A stretch of DNA of 64,000 nucleotides from Parapedobacter luteus (GTDB lineage: Bacteria > Bacteroidota > Bacteroidia > Sphingobacteriales > Sphingobacteriaceae), in contig NZ_FUYS01000002.1 of the NCBI RefSeq assembly GCF_900168055.1, positions 62,888 through 126,887 of the forward strand, written 5' to 3'. The position numbers and the translations under genes were made by a program. Below the pieces are notes generated by a model, which saw only the letters and a program-made list of their open reading frames with translations, was not told where the DNA came from and made no database searches. Positions 55,981 through 64,000 of this stretch are shown here, in pieces. Each line of letters begins with the position of its first letter. Position 1 is the stretch's first letter.

Positions 55981-57040
55981 TATCGTCGGATTCGTTTGGT
56001 ACAGCCGGATTCCGTACGATGAGGCTTTGCGTGGGGTAAGCAAATTCGATGTTTTCGTTCTGGAAAGCTTCGTAGATATATAGATTTATTCCCTGGTTAA
56101 TGTCCATATACTTGTTGAAATTATCGCTCAGGACAAAATATACCACCTCAAAAATTAGGCTGAAATCGCCATAAGACGCGAAATGCGCCCGATCGAAGAG
56201 CGTTTCCGGCTGGCTGGCAATGGCATCGCGTATGATTTGTGGTATTTTTGTCAACTTATCCTTCGGTGTATCGTAGGTAACCCCGATGGAAAAAACGATG
56301 CGCCGCCTTTGCAGGCGCTTGAAATTATGCAGGCGCGAATTCGTTAAGTCGGTATTGGAGAAGACCAGCTGTTCGCCCGTAAGCGCCCTGATCCGGGTGG
56401 TTTTGATGCCGATGGATTCCACCGTCCCGCTTTTGTCTTCCACGACCACGAAATCGCCCACTTCAAATGGACGGTCAAAAAAGAGTACAAAGTAGTTGAA
56501 TAAGTCGGCAATAATATTCTGGGTCGCCAGGGCGATGGCGATGCCGCCGATTCCCAGGCCGGTCAGCAGCGTTGCTACGTTATATCCCAGGTTGCTGATA
56601 AAGAAAAGGATGGCTATGATCCAGATCAAGCCGGATAGGATGAGCGTGATGCCCCGTATTTGCTGAAAGCTCGCATCTCCCTGTCCCCTTCGTTGGAGAT
56701 GGTTTCTGAGAAAATAATGGATGGCGAAGATGATGAGCCGCGTGATTAGGAAAGTCCAGAGGAACATGCCCGCGATCTCCAGTGCCCGATTAAGCCAAGC
56801 GGGCAGGATGAGGCTTTTCAGGGCAAAATAAAAAACGCCAAAATAAAGGAGAGGCAAGAGGGTGGAGCTGATGCCCTGCAACAGGAAATCGTCAAAAGTA
56901 GATGCTGTTTTGTCGACAACCCGCCTGAGCCAAGTCAATATCGCGCGTTTGAATAGCCGGATGATCAATATGCCCGCGAGTATGACGGCCAGTACGATAA
57001 GGTATGCCTGCGGTGTATTTCCAAAAATGACGGTTTCCAT
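55970..57040 (-). CDS. Small-conductance mechanosensitive channel family protein (MscS)
   Basis: The 356-residue protein has four or five membrane helices. The pore helix and MscS core are present ([43 protein letters not shown]), then a beta domain ([25 protein letters not shown]) and a C-terminal alpha/beta domain. It releases solutes under hypo-osmotic stress at the inner membrane. Its stop lies inside the 3' end of obgE on the other strand. Confidence 0.95.
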   Translation of the reverse strand: METVIFGNTPQAYLIVLAVILAGILIIRLFKRAILTWLRRVVDKTASTFDDFLLQGISSTLLPLLYFGVFYFALKSLILPAWLNRALEIAGMFLWTFLITRLIIFAIHYFLRNHLQRRGQGDASFQQIRGITLILSGLIWIIAILFFISNLGYNVATLLTGLGIGGIAIALATQNIIADLFNYFVLFFDRPFEVGDFVVVEDKSGTVESIGIKTTRIRALTGEQLVFSNTDLTNSRLHNFKRLQRRRIVFSIGVTYDTPKDKLTKIPQIIRDAIASQPETLFDRAHFASYGDFSLIFEVVYFVLSDNFNKYMDINQGINLYIYEAFQNENIEFAYPTQSLIVRNPAVPNESDDISR

Positions 57041-57142
57041 AGCCAGCTAACAATCCGTTGGCGTAAATTGTTGTATGGAAACTCGATTTATGAAGTCGGC
57101 TGCCGCTTAAGTGCAAGCGCCGGGCGTCAGGCTAATGCCAAC

Positions 57143-57958
57143 CTAATACTGCTCGTTTTCATTCGGGAACGCCGAAGATTTTACATCGCGGATATAGTGG
57201 CCCACGGCTTCGCCGATTGCTTCATAAAGGTTGAGGTATTGCCGCAGGAATTTTGGTTTGAAGCCCTTATTGAGGCCTAACATATCATGAACCACCAACA
57301 CCTGTCCATCGCAACCAGCCCCGGCACCGATACCGATGGTTGGGATGGCGAGGCTGGCAGTTACTTCCGTAGCCAGCTGTGCGGGAATTTTTTCGAGCAC
57401 AATACCGAAACATCCAGCGTCCTGCAGGTATTTGGCGTCAGTTTTTAGTTTGTTGGCTTCTGCTTCCTCCTTGGCGCGTACGGTGTATGTGCCGAATTTG
57501 TATATCGATTGAGGCGTAAGGCCGAGGTGGCCCATGACAGGTATGCCTGCATTCACAATGCGCTTGACGGTGTCCTGGATTTCAATGCCCCCTTCGACCT
57601 TCAGCGCATGGGCTCCGGTTTCCTTCATCACCCGCACGGCGGCCTTCAGCGCATCACTGCTGTCGCCTTGATAGGTGCCGAAAGGTAAATCGACGACGAC
57701 CAGCGCATGTTTGGCTGCGCGCACCACCGCGGCGGCATGAAACATCATTTCTTCCAGGGTGATAGGGACAGTGGTTTCATAGCCCGCCATGACATTGGCT
57801 GCGGAGTCGCCCACCAGAATGATATCGATGCCGGCGTCATCCAATATCCGGGCCATGGAATAATCATAGCCTGTAAGCATGGCGATCTTCTCGCCATTGG
57901 CCTTCATTTGACGGATGGTATGCGTGGTGACGCGCTTGATTTCTTTGTTTACTGACAT
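57143..57958 (-). CDS. panB: 3-methyl-2-oxobutanoate hydroxymethyltransferase
   Basis: The 271-residue protein starts at the ATG at 57958. It has the PanB pattern: KIAMLTGYDYSMARILDDAGIDIILVGDS, the metal-binding VVDLPFG, LKVEGG, MGHLGLTPQS and IGIGAGAGCDGQVLVVHDMLG. It forms ketopantoate for pantothenate and CoA. A -7 box TACATTTG (57971-57964) ends only five bases before the ATG, so its mRNA may be leaderless. Confidence 0.98.
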   Translation of the reverse strand: MSVNKEIKRVTTHTIRQMKANGEKIAMLTGYDYSMARILDDAGIDIILVGDSAANVMAGYETTVPITLEEMMFHAAAVVRAAKHALVVVDLPFGTYQGDSSDALKAAVRVMKETGAHALKVEGGIEIQDTVKRIVNAGIPVMGHLGLTPQSIYKFGTYTVRAKEEAEANKLKTDAKYLQDAGCFGIVLEKIPAQLATEVTASLAIPTIGIGAGAGCDGQVLVVHDMLGLNKGFKPKFLRQYLNLYEAIGEAVGHYIRDVKSSAFPNENEQY

Positions 57959-57963
57959 GAAGC

Positions 57964-57971
57964 AAATGTAG
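57964..57971 (-). promoter_or_regulatory. -7 box of panB next to its start codon
   Basis: TACATTTG on the minus strand matches TAnnTTTG and leaves 5 nt to the ATG. Transcription would start at about the A of ATG. Confidence 0.5.
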
Positions 57972-58102
57972 GAAATTTTAAACAGATGATAGCGGGTCAA
58001 GCTTCCGGATAATCAGGGCGGCTATTCGCGTACGCATGACGGATGTAGCTTCCAATTATTTTTTAAAGTGACGGTTATCACGGGTTGCCCAACAATTTCA
58101 AG

Positions 58103-58110
58103 TATCTTTG
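58103..58110 (+). promoter_or_regulatory. -7 box of the universal stress protein gene
   Basis: TATCTTTG (58103-58110) fits the -7 consensus, with TTG at 58085-58087 as a weak -33. The gene starts 37 bp downstream. Confidence 0.5.
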
Positions 58111-58147
58111 TTAACACAAAGCTCACCATTTAGTTGTAATTAGTATT

Positions 58148-58972
58148 ATGAAAACGATATTAGTCCCCACCGATTTTTCGGAGAACGCGTATGTCGCGGC
58201 TGAATATGCGTGCGCATTGGCCAAAGCTTCTAAACAGCAAGTCCAATTGCTGCACGTGTACATCGCCCTATATTCGGGGTATGGCGAGGAAGGGCATAGT
58301 GTAAAACAAATCCGTTGGGCGGAGACGGAATCAGCCGAGGCCATGAAGAACTTGGTGAAAAACCTAAGCAGGCAGTTTCCGGAAGTAAGCATCGAGGGCG
58401 AATGTGTCAAGGGATTCATGATTGAGGTGGTAACGGAAAAGCTCAAAAATGGCGCGCATTCGTTGGTTGTGATGGGTACTAAAGGCGTAACCAACATTAC
58501 GGAAAGTATTTTGGGAAGTACCACCTATGAAGTGATTAAAAAATCGCCCGTTCCGGTGCTGGTCGTGCCGATCGATACACCAGATTTTGCGTTCCAGCGC
58601 GTGGGCTTTTTTACGGCTTACGATGATCATGAGCTGGACGCACTGCTTGCTTTTCAGCAGGCTATTAACCTGAGGCCGCATCTTTCTATGCTGCATTTTT
58701 ACAAGGCAGGGGAGGAAGCGCCGGATAAGGATTTGGAGCGGTGGCGGCGAAAGGTCGAGGAGGCTTACCCCGACTGGGGTATCTCTTGCAAGGCCATGCC
58801 TGTAGATAAGGTGGATATCAATGCGGTCGTGCAGGAAGCGATGGCCGATGGTTTGGATTTGCTCGTATTTGTGAGGCCGCAAAAGTCGTTTTTCCAAAAA
58901 ATTTTCACGCCCAGCCTGACCAAGGCGGTAGCCAACTATCCGGCAATCCCGTCGTTGTTTATTCGGGTTTAG
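58148..58972 (+). CDS. Universal stress protein, two UspA domains
   Basis: The 274-residue protein has a first UspA domain (ILVPTDFSENAYVAAEYACALA, then the ATP-binding MGTKGVTNITESILGSTTYEVI) and a degenerate second domain (about 150-274) ending VANYPAIPSLFI. Tandem UspA proteins are cytosolic nucleotide binders induced by growth arrest. It is alone, with 266 bp of non-coding sequence after it in which I recognise nothing certain. Confidence 0.93.
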   Translation: MKTILVPTDFSENAYVAAEYACALAKASKQQVQLLHVYIALYSGYGEEGHSVKQIRWAETESAEAMKNLVKNLSRQFPEVSIEGECVKGFMIEVVTEKLKNGAHSLVVMGTKGVTNITESILGSTTYEVIKKSPVPVLVVPIDTPDFAFQRVGFFTAYDDHELDALLAFQQAINLRPHLSMLHFYKAGEEAPDKDLERWRRKVEEAYPDWGISCKAMPVDKVDINAVVQEAMADGLDLLVFVRPQKSFFQKIFTPSLTKAVANYPAIPSLFIRV

Positions 58973-59238
58973 CCGTAGTCCGACAGTTCGTTGGGCGCTT
59001 ATCTGGTGCTTTGACACGGATAGCGCCTACATAGTAAAGTTGGTGCGGAAACGAGATAAATGTAGAACCCATATGTTTGTCATTTTATTGTCACAAGTAA
59101 TAAGCAGGGCAATTTTGTTTATTTACGTAACCACTTGTAAAGAATTTTTAGTTTACCTTTTATATCTAGGTGCCGCCCGGCTTAGATGCAGCAATGTGTT
59201 TTTTGATATACTTGATAAACTAACGTAATAGCAGAATC

Positions 59239-59655
59239 ATGGAAAGGCTTGTTTGTTTAATCCGAAGATTCAGCATGTTTGTTATGCCGCTTCTTATTTT
59301 AACATCTGTGGGTCCATCCAGAACACTAGGACTCTTCCCAACCGATCGAAGTAGCACAGTAAAAAATTTTCAGCAAGATTGGAAACAAGAAGTGAAGGCG
59401 ATGAAAGCCCCTGAACTGAAGACTTATCTTTCACCGGAAACTGTCGATTCGGTAATAAATACGTTGCCGAAGGAAAGTGAAAGCATCAAGTTTTTTATCC
59501 TTGATCCATCAGGCATTGGAAAAGCGACTTCTACCCCCGTTGAAGACTATCAGCAGCTGAAAATGTCAGGAAAACAAATGACATTAACCAAATATAGGAA
59601 CCATGGTAGCAGCCGTGCGTACAAATATCTATATGTCCTAACCAAAAACGAATAG
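59239..59655 (+). CDS. Hypothetical exported protein
   Basis: The 138-residue protein has an N-terminal hydrophobic segment (about residues 10-30, FSMFVMPLLILTSVG) that may be a signal or anchor. A soluble part without recognised motifs follows (SPETVDSVINTLPKESESIKFFILDP). Its TAG overlaps the GTG of the next gene, so the two are probably co-translated. I do not recognise a family. Confidence 0.6.
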   Translation: MERLVCLIRRFSMFVMPLLILTSVGPSRTLGLFPTDRSSTVKNFQQDWKQEVKAMKAPELKTYLSPETVDSVINTLPKESESIKFFILDPSGIGKATSTPVEDYQQLKMSGKQMTLTKYRNHGSSRAYKYLYVLTKNE

Positions 59656-60239
59656 TGAAAAGATTATTTCCTGCATTGTGTTTATGCGTTGCATTCTCCG
59701 TTTTCAATTCTTGTCAGCAAACCGAACGGCCGGATTTGGGCGATAGAATTTCATTATCTACTAATTTTACCGCTTCTTCATCCGAATTTGTAATTGCGGA
59801 TGACGAAAGCGCGCTTATTTTGAAAATTCGGGATATTATAAAGAACCAACTTGGATGGAGTGGCGCATTTACGGTAGATAGTGTAAAGGACTATGACCCG
59901 GGTGATGGAATTGCTGCCTTGATCTTTCTCACCGCGTCTGAAACCGGTGAAGGTAGGATTGTGGCCTATGCCAGAAGTACGTCCTTTTTTATTCCTCGGT
60001 CACAATTGGATAGTTTCAGAAACTCTTCGTTTGCTGCATTTATCGCTAATGACGACCTCGGGGATAATGAGTACCAATTGATGAACCTGCCCCCTGAGGA
60101 CGAAATGTCGTGGACGTGTTTTGGAACATTTTGTTGCGTCCCTACGGTAACCGTGGTGGGGACGTACCCCGACCATGAAATCCGTTATGGTTGCGGGTCT
60201 GATGCATATTGCCAAATGGGGCCTCCGGGTAGTCCGTAA
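59655..60239 (+). CDS. Hypothetical lipoprotein with cysteine-rich C-terminus
   Basis: The 194-residue protein starts with GTG within TAGTG of the previous gene. It has a lipobox ending SVFNSC (Cys20), an acidic middle region and a C-terminal 40 residues with five cysteines (155, 160, 161, 180, 186) and a Gly/Pro-rich end. The region between 141 and the end looks different from the rest and may form disulfides or bind metal. I do not recognise a family. Confidence 0.6.
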   Translation: MKRLFPALCLCVAFSVFNSCQQTERPDLGDRISLSTNFTASSSEFVIADDESALILKIRDIIKNQLGWSGAFTVDSVKDYDPGDGIAALIFLTASETGEGRIVAYARSTSFFIPRSQLDSFRNSSFAAFIANDDLGDNEYQLMNLPPEDEMSWTCFGTFCCVPTVTVVGTYPDHEIRYGCGSDAYCQMGPPGSP

Positions 60240-60435
60240 CGGCAATCATTTCCATCTGTTCATACAGTCTGGTATTTCAGGAATAATATGCGTTTCTTCC
60301 ACCGCAAATCTTTGGTACTTTTTGAATGGCATCCAACGCCAGGTGGATAAAGTTAGTAAAGCGATGCGATACAGCTTTCTCATGAATAGGCAATACTCCA
60401 ATCCTCTACGGAAATCTCCGTACTGATTTTTATGT

Positions 60436-60443
60436 TATTTTTG
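60436..60443 (+). promoter_or_regulatory. -7 box before the third Gfo/Idh gene
   Basis: TATTTTTG (60436-60443) fits TAnnTTTG, 44 bp before the ATG. The 248 bp between the lipoprotein gene and this one show no other feature. Confidence 0.35.
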
Positions 60444-60487
60444 TTGATCTTTAAGGAAAATAAAGCAAGCAAACGATAAATAAATAG

Positions 60488-61573
60488 ATGAACACACAAG
60501 AAAAACCGATACGGGTGCTGGTAGTTGGATGCGGCAACATGGGGGCTTCCCATGCCAGCGCTTATCATGAAATCGACGGATTTGAGATATGCGGTCTGGT
60601 ATCTACCGGCGAGAGCAAAGTAAAACTGAACAGCCTCCTGGGTGGTGGGTATTCGCTATACGATGATTTTGGAGCGGCGCTGGCTGCCACCCACCCGGAT
60701 GCCGTGTGCATCTCCACCTATCCCGATACGCATGAGCGGTATGCCATCCAATCACTGGAAGCAGGTTGCCACGTGTTTATCGAGAAGCCGCTTGCTGACA
60801 GCGTAGAAGGGGCGGAGCGTGTGGCAGCCGTTGCCGCAAAAACCGGAAAGAAGCTGGTTATCGGATACATCCTGCGGTACCATCCTTCCTGGCAGCGGTT
60901 TATTGAACTCAGCGGGGAGCTCGGCAAGCCACTGGTCATGCGGATGAACCTGAACCAGCAGAGCCATGGGGTGATGTGGGATGTGCACCGCAACCTGATG
61001 AAAAGCCTGAGCCCGATTGTTGACTGCGGCGTGCATTACATTGACGTGATGTGCCAGATGACGGGCAGCAAACCGGTTCAGGTGAATGCCATCGGCGCCC
61101 GACTTACGGACGATATCCCCCCGGACAACTACAACTACGGCCAATTGCAGATACGTTTCGAAGACGGTTCGGTAGGATGGTATGAGGCAGGCTGGGGGCC
61201 GATGATGAGCGAAACAGCATTTTTCGTGAAAGATGTGATCGGCCCCAAAGGCTCCGTATCCATCGTGGCCAGGGAAGCGGGGACAAGCGGCAAATCGGAT
61301 TCCGTGGCGGCACATACTAAGACAGAATCACTGCGTTTCCACCATGCCGATATCGATGGCGCGAACAACTTCACCCAGCCGGATAGCTGGATAGACCTCA
61401 AGGATGAGCCGGACCATCAGGAATTGTGCAATCGCGAACAGCGCTTTTTTTTGAAGGCCATCCGGGAGGATCTGGACTTGACAGCGGAAACCGAATATGC
61501 CATCAGCAGCCTTCGGGTGGCGTTTGCCTGCGACGAGTCGGTAAAGACCGGCGAGGTCGTCCGGCTGGCGTAG
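60488..61573 (+). CDS. Gfo/Idh/MocA family oxidoreductase
   Basis: The 361-residue cytosolic protein has VLVVGCGNMGASHA (Rossmann), the intact EKP motif (VFIEKPLAD), and DCGVHYIDVMCQMTG with the catalytic-type Asp/His. It resembles inositol or sugar dehydrogenases. It lies 65 bp before prpB, so it may share its transcript, although its link to propionate metabolism is unclear. Confidence 0.92.
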   Translation: MNTQEKPIRVLVVGCGNMGASHASAYHEIDGFEICGLVSTGESKVKLNSLLGGGYSLYDDFGAALAATHPDAVCISTYPDTHERYAIQSLEAGCHVFIEKPLADSVEGAERVAAVAAKTGKKLVIGYILRYHPSWQRFIELSGELGKPLVMRMNLNQQSHGVMWDVHRNLMKSLSPIVDCGVHYIDVMCQMTGSKPVQVNAIGARLTDDIPPDNYNYGQLQIRFEDGSVGWYEAGWGPMMSETAFFVKDVIGPKGSVSIVAREAGTSGKSDSVAAHTKTESLRFHHADIDGANNFTQPDSWIDLKDEPDHQELCNREQRFFLKAIREDLDLTAETEYAISSLRVAFACDESVKTGEVVRLA

Positions 61574-61638
61574 TTTACCATCGCGTTTGCCTACGTGGCG
61601 GATATCCCGTATATTTACGCAATTCACAAGAATAAAAC

Positions 61639-62526
61639 ATGATAGACGGGAATCCATCATCTGCGGGCGCACGCTGGCGTGCGGCTTTAAAAGCCGAACA
61701 GCCCCTGCAAATCGTAGGGGCCATTAATGCCAACCATGCCTTGTTGGCCACGCAAGCCGGTTTCAAGGCGATCTACCTTTCCGGTGGGGGAGTGGCTGCG
61801 GGTTCTTTGGGGGTGCCCGATTTGGGTATTTCATCATTGCAGGACGTGCTCATTGATGTCGAACGCATGACCAACGTATGCGACACTCCCTTATTGGTGG
61901 ACGTTGATACCGGATTCGGCCCTTCGGCATTCAACGTGGCCCGTACGGTGAAGAGCTTAATCAAAGCCGGTGCAGCAGCTCTGCACATGGAGGATCAGGT
62001 AGGTGCGAAGCGTTGCGGGCATCGCCCCAATAAAGAACTGGTGAGTGCCGGGGAAATGGTAGACCGGCTGAAAGCGGCAGTAGATGCCCGCACGGACAGC
62101 CATTTTGCCATCGGTGCACGTACCGATGCCCTGGCCAGCGAAGGGTTGGAAGCTACGTTGGTCAGGGCTGTGGCCTATGCCGAAGCGGGGGCTGATTTTA
62201 TTTTTGCCGAAGCAGTATCCGAGCTCACCCAATATCGCGCTTTTGCAGAGACGACGGGTCTTCCGGTGCTGGCCAATATCACCGAGTTCGGCATGACCCC
62301 GCTGTGGACGGTCGCTGAACTGGCTCAAGCAGGGGTTTCCATCGTGTTATATCCACTATCCGCATTCCGTGCGGCCAATAAGGCAGCGCTGAATGTCTTT
62401 ACCCATATCCGGCAGGACGGTACCCAGCGGCATGTGCTGGATACCATGCAAACCCGTGCTGAATTATATGACAGCATCGGTTATTACGATTTCGAAAGCA
62501 AATTGGACGCGCTGTATGGGAAGTAG
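61639..62526 (+). CDS. prpB: 2-methylisocitrate lyase
   Basis: The 295-residue protein has the isocitrate-lyase superfamily pattern [18 protein letters not shown], the catalytic loop AKRCGH (family KKCGH/KRCGH) and ARTDALA. It cleaves 2-methylisocitrate to pyruvate and succinate, the last step of the methylcitrate cycle. prpC follows after 25 bp. Confidence 0.97.
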   Translation: MIDGNPSSAGARWRAALKAEQPLQIVGAINANHALLATQAGFKAIYLSGGGVAAGSLGVPDLGISSLQDVLIDVERMTNVCDTPLLVDVDTGFGPSAFNVARTVKSLIKAGAAALHMEDQVGAKRCGHRPNKELVSAGEMVDRLKAAVDARTDSHFAIGARTDALASEGLEATLVRAVAYAEAGADFIFAEAVSELTQYRAFAETTGLPVLANITEFGMTPLWTVAELAQAGVSIVLYPLSAFRAANKAALNVFTHIRQDGTQRHVLDTMQTRAELYDSIGYYDFESKLDALYGK

Positions 62527-62551
62527 CGGGACAGCATACAACAACTAAATT

Positions 62552-63709
62552 ATGAGCGACAATAATCAGCAATCAACGTTTAAGCCCAAAAAATCGGTTG
62601 CCCTTTCGGGGGTTTCGGCCGGTAATACCGCGCTATGTACGGTAGGCCGGAGTGGCAATGATTTGCATTACCGGGGTTACGATATCCTTGATTTGGCGGA
62701 GGGCGCTTCCTTTGAGGAAGTGGCTCATCTGCTTATCCATGAGAAATTGCCAAACAAGGCGCAACTGCAGGCATACCGTGCGAAATTGAAGGCGCTTCGT
62801 GGATTACCCCAGATTGCGAAAAATGTGTTGGAACAGATCGGTGCGGCAGCGCATCCGATGGATGTCCTCCGTACCTACACATCGGTACTGGGAACCATTT
62901 ATCCGGAAAGGGATGATCATAACCCTGTCGGCGCACGTGACATTGCAGACAAACTCCTGGCTTCGTATGCATCGGCTTTGCTATACTGGTATCACTATGC
63001 GCAACACGGACGGCGTATTGAGGTAGAGACTGACGACGAAACGATTGGCGCCCATTTTCTTCATTTGCTGCATGGCAAGGAGCCGTCGGCCGCATGGAAC
63101 AAGGCTATGGCGATTTCGCTGAACTTGTACGCGGAGCATGAATTCAACGCTTCCACCTTTACCGGGCGTGTGATCGCCGGCACGGGGTCGGATATCTACT
63201 CCTGCGTTGCGGGGGCCATCGGAGCTTTGCGGGGGGCGAAGCATGGCGGGGCCAACGAGGTGGCCTATGAAATCCAAAGTCGGTATGCCAGTGCAGACGA
63301 GGCAGCTCAGGATATTAAACAGCGGCTGGAACGTAAGGAGGTCATCATTGGCTTCGGCCACCCGGTATACACCATTTCCGACCCTCGGAACGTGGTTATT
63401 AAAAAGATTGCCCGGCAATTATCCGAGGAATCGGGTGATATGGCGCTGTTTACCGTTGCAGAGCGGTTGGAGACATTGCTTTGGGAGGAAAAAAGGATGT
63501 TTCCGAACCTGGACTGGTTTTCGGCGGTTTCTTATCACCTGATGGGAATACCCACGGCCTTTTTTACGCCCTTGTTTGTGATTGCGCGGGTGACGGGATG
63601 GAGCGCCCATATCATTGAACAGCGGCAGGACGGGAAAATTATCCGACCGAGTGCTAATTACACCGGACCGGACCCCAGGGCGTTTGTTCCGCTTACCGAT
63701 AGGATATAA
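62552..63709 (+). CDS. prpC: 2-methylcitrate synthase
   Basis: The 385-residue protein is a short-type citrate synthase family member ([63 protein letters not shown]). Its place between prpB and prpD identifies it as the methylcitrate enzyme, which joins propionyl-CoA and oxaloacetate. Citrate synthase activity may overlap. Confidence 0.96.
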   Translation: MSDNNQQSTFKPKKSVALSGVSAGNTALCTVGRSGNDLHYRGYDILDLAEGASFEEVAHLLIHEKLPNKAQLQAYRAKLKALRGLPQIAKNVLEQIGAAAHPMDVLRTYTSVLGTIYPERDDHNPVGARDIADKLLASYASALLYWYHYAQHGRRIEVETDDETIGAHFLHLLHGKEPSAAWNKAMAISLNLYAEHEFNASTFTGRVIAGTGSDIYSCVAGAIGALRGAKHGGANEVAYEIQSRYASADEAAQDIKQRLERKEVIIGFGHPVYTISDPRNVVIKKIARQLSEESGDMALFTVAERLETLLWEEKRMFPNLDWFSAVSYHLMGIPTAFFTPLFVIARVTGWSAHIIEQRQDGKIIRPSANYTGPDPRAFVPLTDRI

Positions 63710-63726
63710 GCTGTAAGCAAAGCAAG

Positions 63727-63766
63727 AGGCGGTAAGCTTTGGGCTTAGGCTTATAGCTTGCCGCCT
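63727..63766 (+). terminator. Hairpin between prpC and prpD
   Basis: AGGCGGTAAGCT (63727-63738) pairs with AGCTTGCCGCCT (63755-63766) with one G-U pair. No T-run follows, so it is more likely an attenuator or mRNA-processing hairpin than a full terminator. Confidence 0.5.
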
Positions 63767-63804
63767 AACAAGCTAATGCATAAACATAAATCAACATAAA
63801 AAAC

Positions 63805-64000
63805 ATGTCATCACCGATTTCAAACGTACGTCCCGAAACGGATAACGTCATTGCCGATATTGTAGATTATACATTGACTTATCAAATCTCCAGTGATTTG
63901 GCCTTTAAAACAGCGCATTATTGCCTGTTGGATACCCTTGGATGCGGATTCGAAGCGTTGACTTATCCCGCTTGCACGAAATTGCTCGGCCCCGTCGTGA
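63805..64000 (+). CDS. prpD: 2-methylcitrate dehydratase (partial, N-terminus only)
   Basis: An open frame starts at the ATG at 63805 and runs off the window, 65 codons. It reads ...[22 protein letters not shown], then [20 protein letters not shown], the PrpD/MmgE N-terminal pattern (CLLDTLGCG). The enzyme dehydrates 2-methylcitrate. It completes the prpBCD set. Confidence 0.93.
   Translation, partial: MSSPISNVRPETDNVIADIVDYTLTYQISSDLAFKTAHYCLLDTLGCGFEALTYPACTKLLGPVV

Noticed and set aside
59040-59228. 62-codon open frame after the universal stress protein gene
   Set aside because: It lacks an ATG start with any translation signal, and its composition looks like A/T-rich intergenic sequence.
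60287-60349. 20-codon frame ending in Gly-Gly (starts MRFFHRK) as a possible natural-product precursor peptide
   Set aside because: There are no processing or export genes next to it, and short frames ending in GG occur by chance.
60175-60426. 83-codon open frame overlapping the end of the Cys-rich lipoprotein gene
   Set aside because: It overlaps the lipoprotein gene in another frame and shows no family resemblance or signal for translation.

Overview
The window looks like a chromosomal segment of a Bacteroidota member, most likely Sphingobacteriaceae (a Parapedobacter/Olivibacter-like genus is my guess, not shown). The signs are a SusC/SusD pair with an ECF sigma factor and FecR anti-sigma, -7 boxes of the form TAnnTTTG, very few Shine-Dalgarno sites, monomeric NADP-isocitrate dehydrogenase, six-domain S1 with an acidic N-terminus, PorV-like and HhH/beta-barrel outer membrane proteins, and a prpBCD methylcitrate cluster. 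There is no phage, intact insertion sequence or CRISPR array.

Layout. 1-4.6 kb: a partial M19 dipeptidase and RidA, a LacI-type repressor, and divergently a secreted TIM-barrel isomerase plus a Tat-exported Gfo/Idh/MocA oxidoreductase. 4.6-7.5 kb: two overlapping outer-membrane barrel genes, one with helix-hairpin-helix domains. 7.5-22.9 kb: a sugar or polyol utilisation locus with ECF sigma factor, MFS transporter, a second Gfo/Idh protein, FecR, SusC, SusD, a PQQ dehydrogenase with cytochrome c domain, a DUF1080 protein and glycerate kinase. 23-33 kb: comEC, a PagL-like lipid A deacylase, recQ, icd, rpsA. 33-38 kb: an 11-bp phased repeat tract, an OmpA lipoprotein and two M14 carboxypeptidase paralogues. 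38-44.9 kb: hybrid histidine kinase, YihY, thioesterase, mltG, PASTA protein and ddl (envelope and cell wall). 44.9-54.1 kb: giant alpha-2-macroglobulin, AraC regulator, a small HMA-like protein, two hydrolases. 54.2-59 kb: tRNA-Arg(ACG), adk, obgE, mechanosensitive channel, panB, universal stress protein. 59-64 kb: an unknown two-gene secreted cassette, a third Gfo/Idh protein, then prpB, prpC and the start of prpD.

How the genes may work together: in the 7.5-22.9 kb locus SusC carries the STN domain that normally signals through FecR to the ECF sigma factor. The secreted enzymes (PQQ dehydrogenase, DUF1080 protein, and the exported isomerase and Gfo/Idh pair near 2-4.5 kb) match components known from 3-keto-glycoside style sugar breakdown; this assignment is inference.

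The most notable signals are: (i) two gene relics, an N-terminal fecR stub between sigma factor and MFS gene and a C-terminal tartronate-semialdehyde reductase stub fused against glycerate kinase; (ii) a 255-bp tract with a TA step every 11 bp, 24 times in a row, upstream of rpsA and ompA; (iii) an M14 paralogue whose zinc and catalytic residues are all replaced next to an intact one; (iv) a Gfo/Idh protein with the EKP motif changed to TVP; (v) a two-codon mini-ORF overlapping the rpsA start; (vi) a nested inverted-repeat structure at about 51.5 kb.
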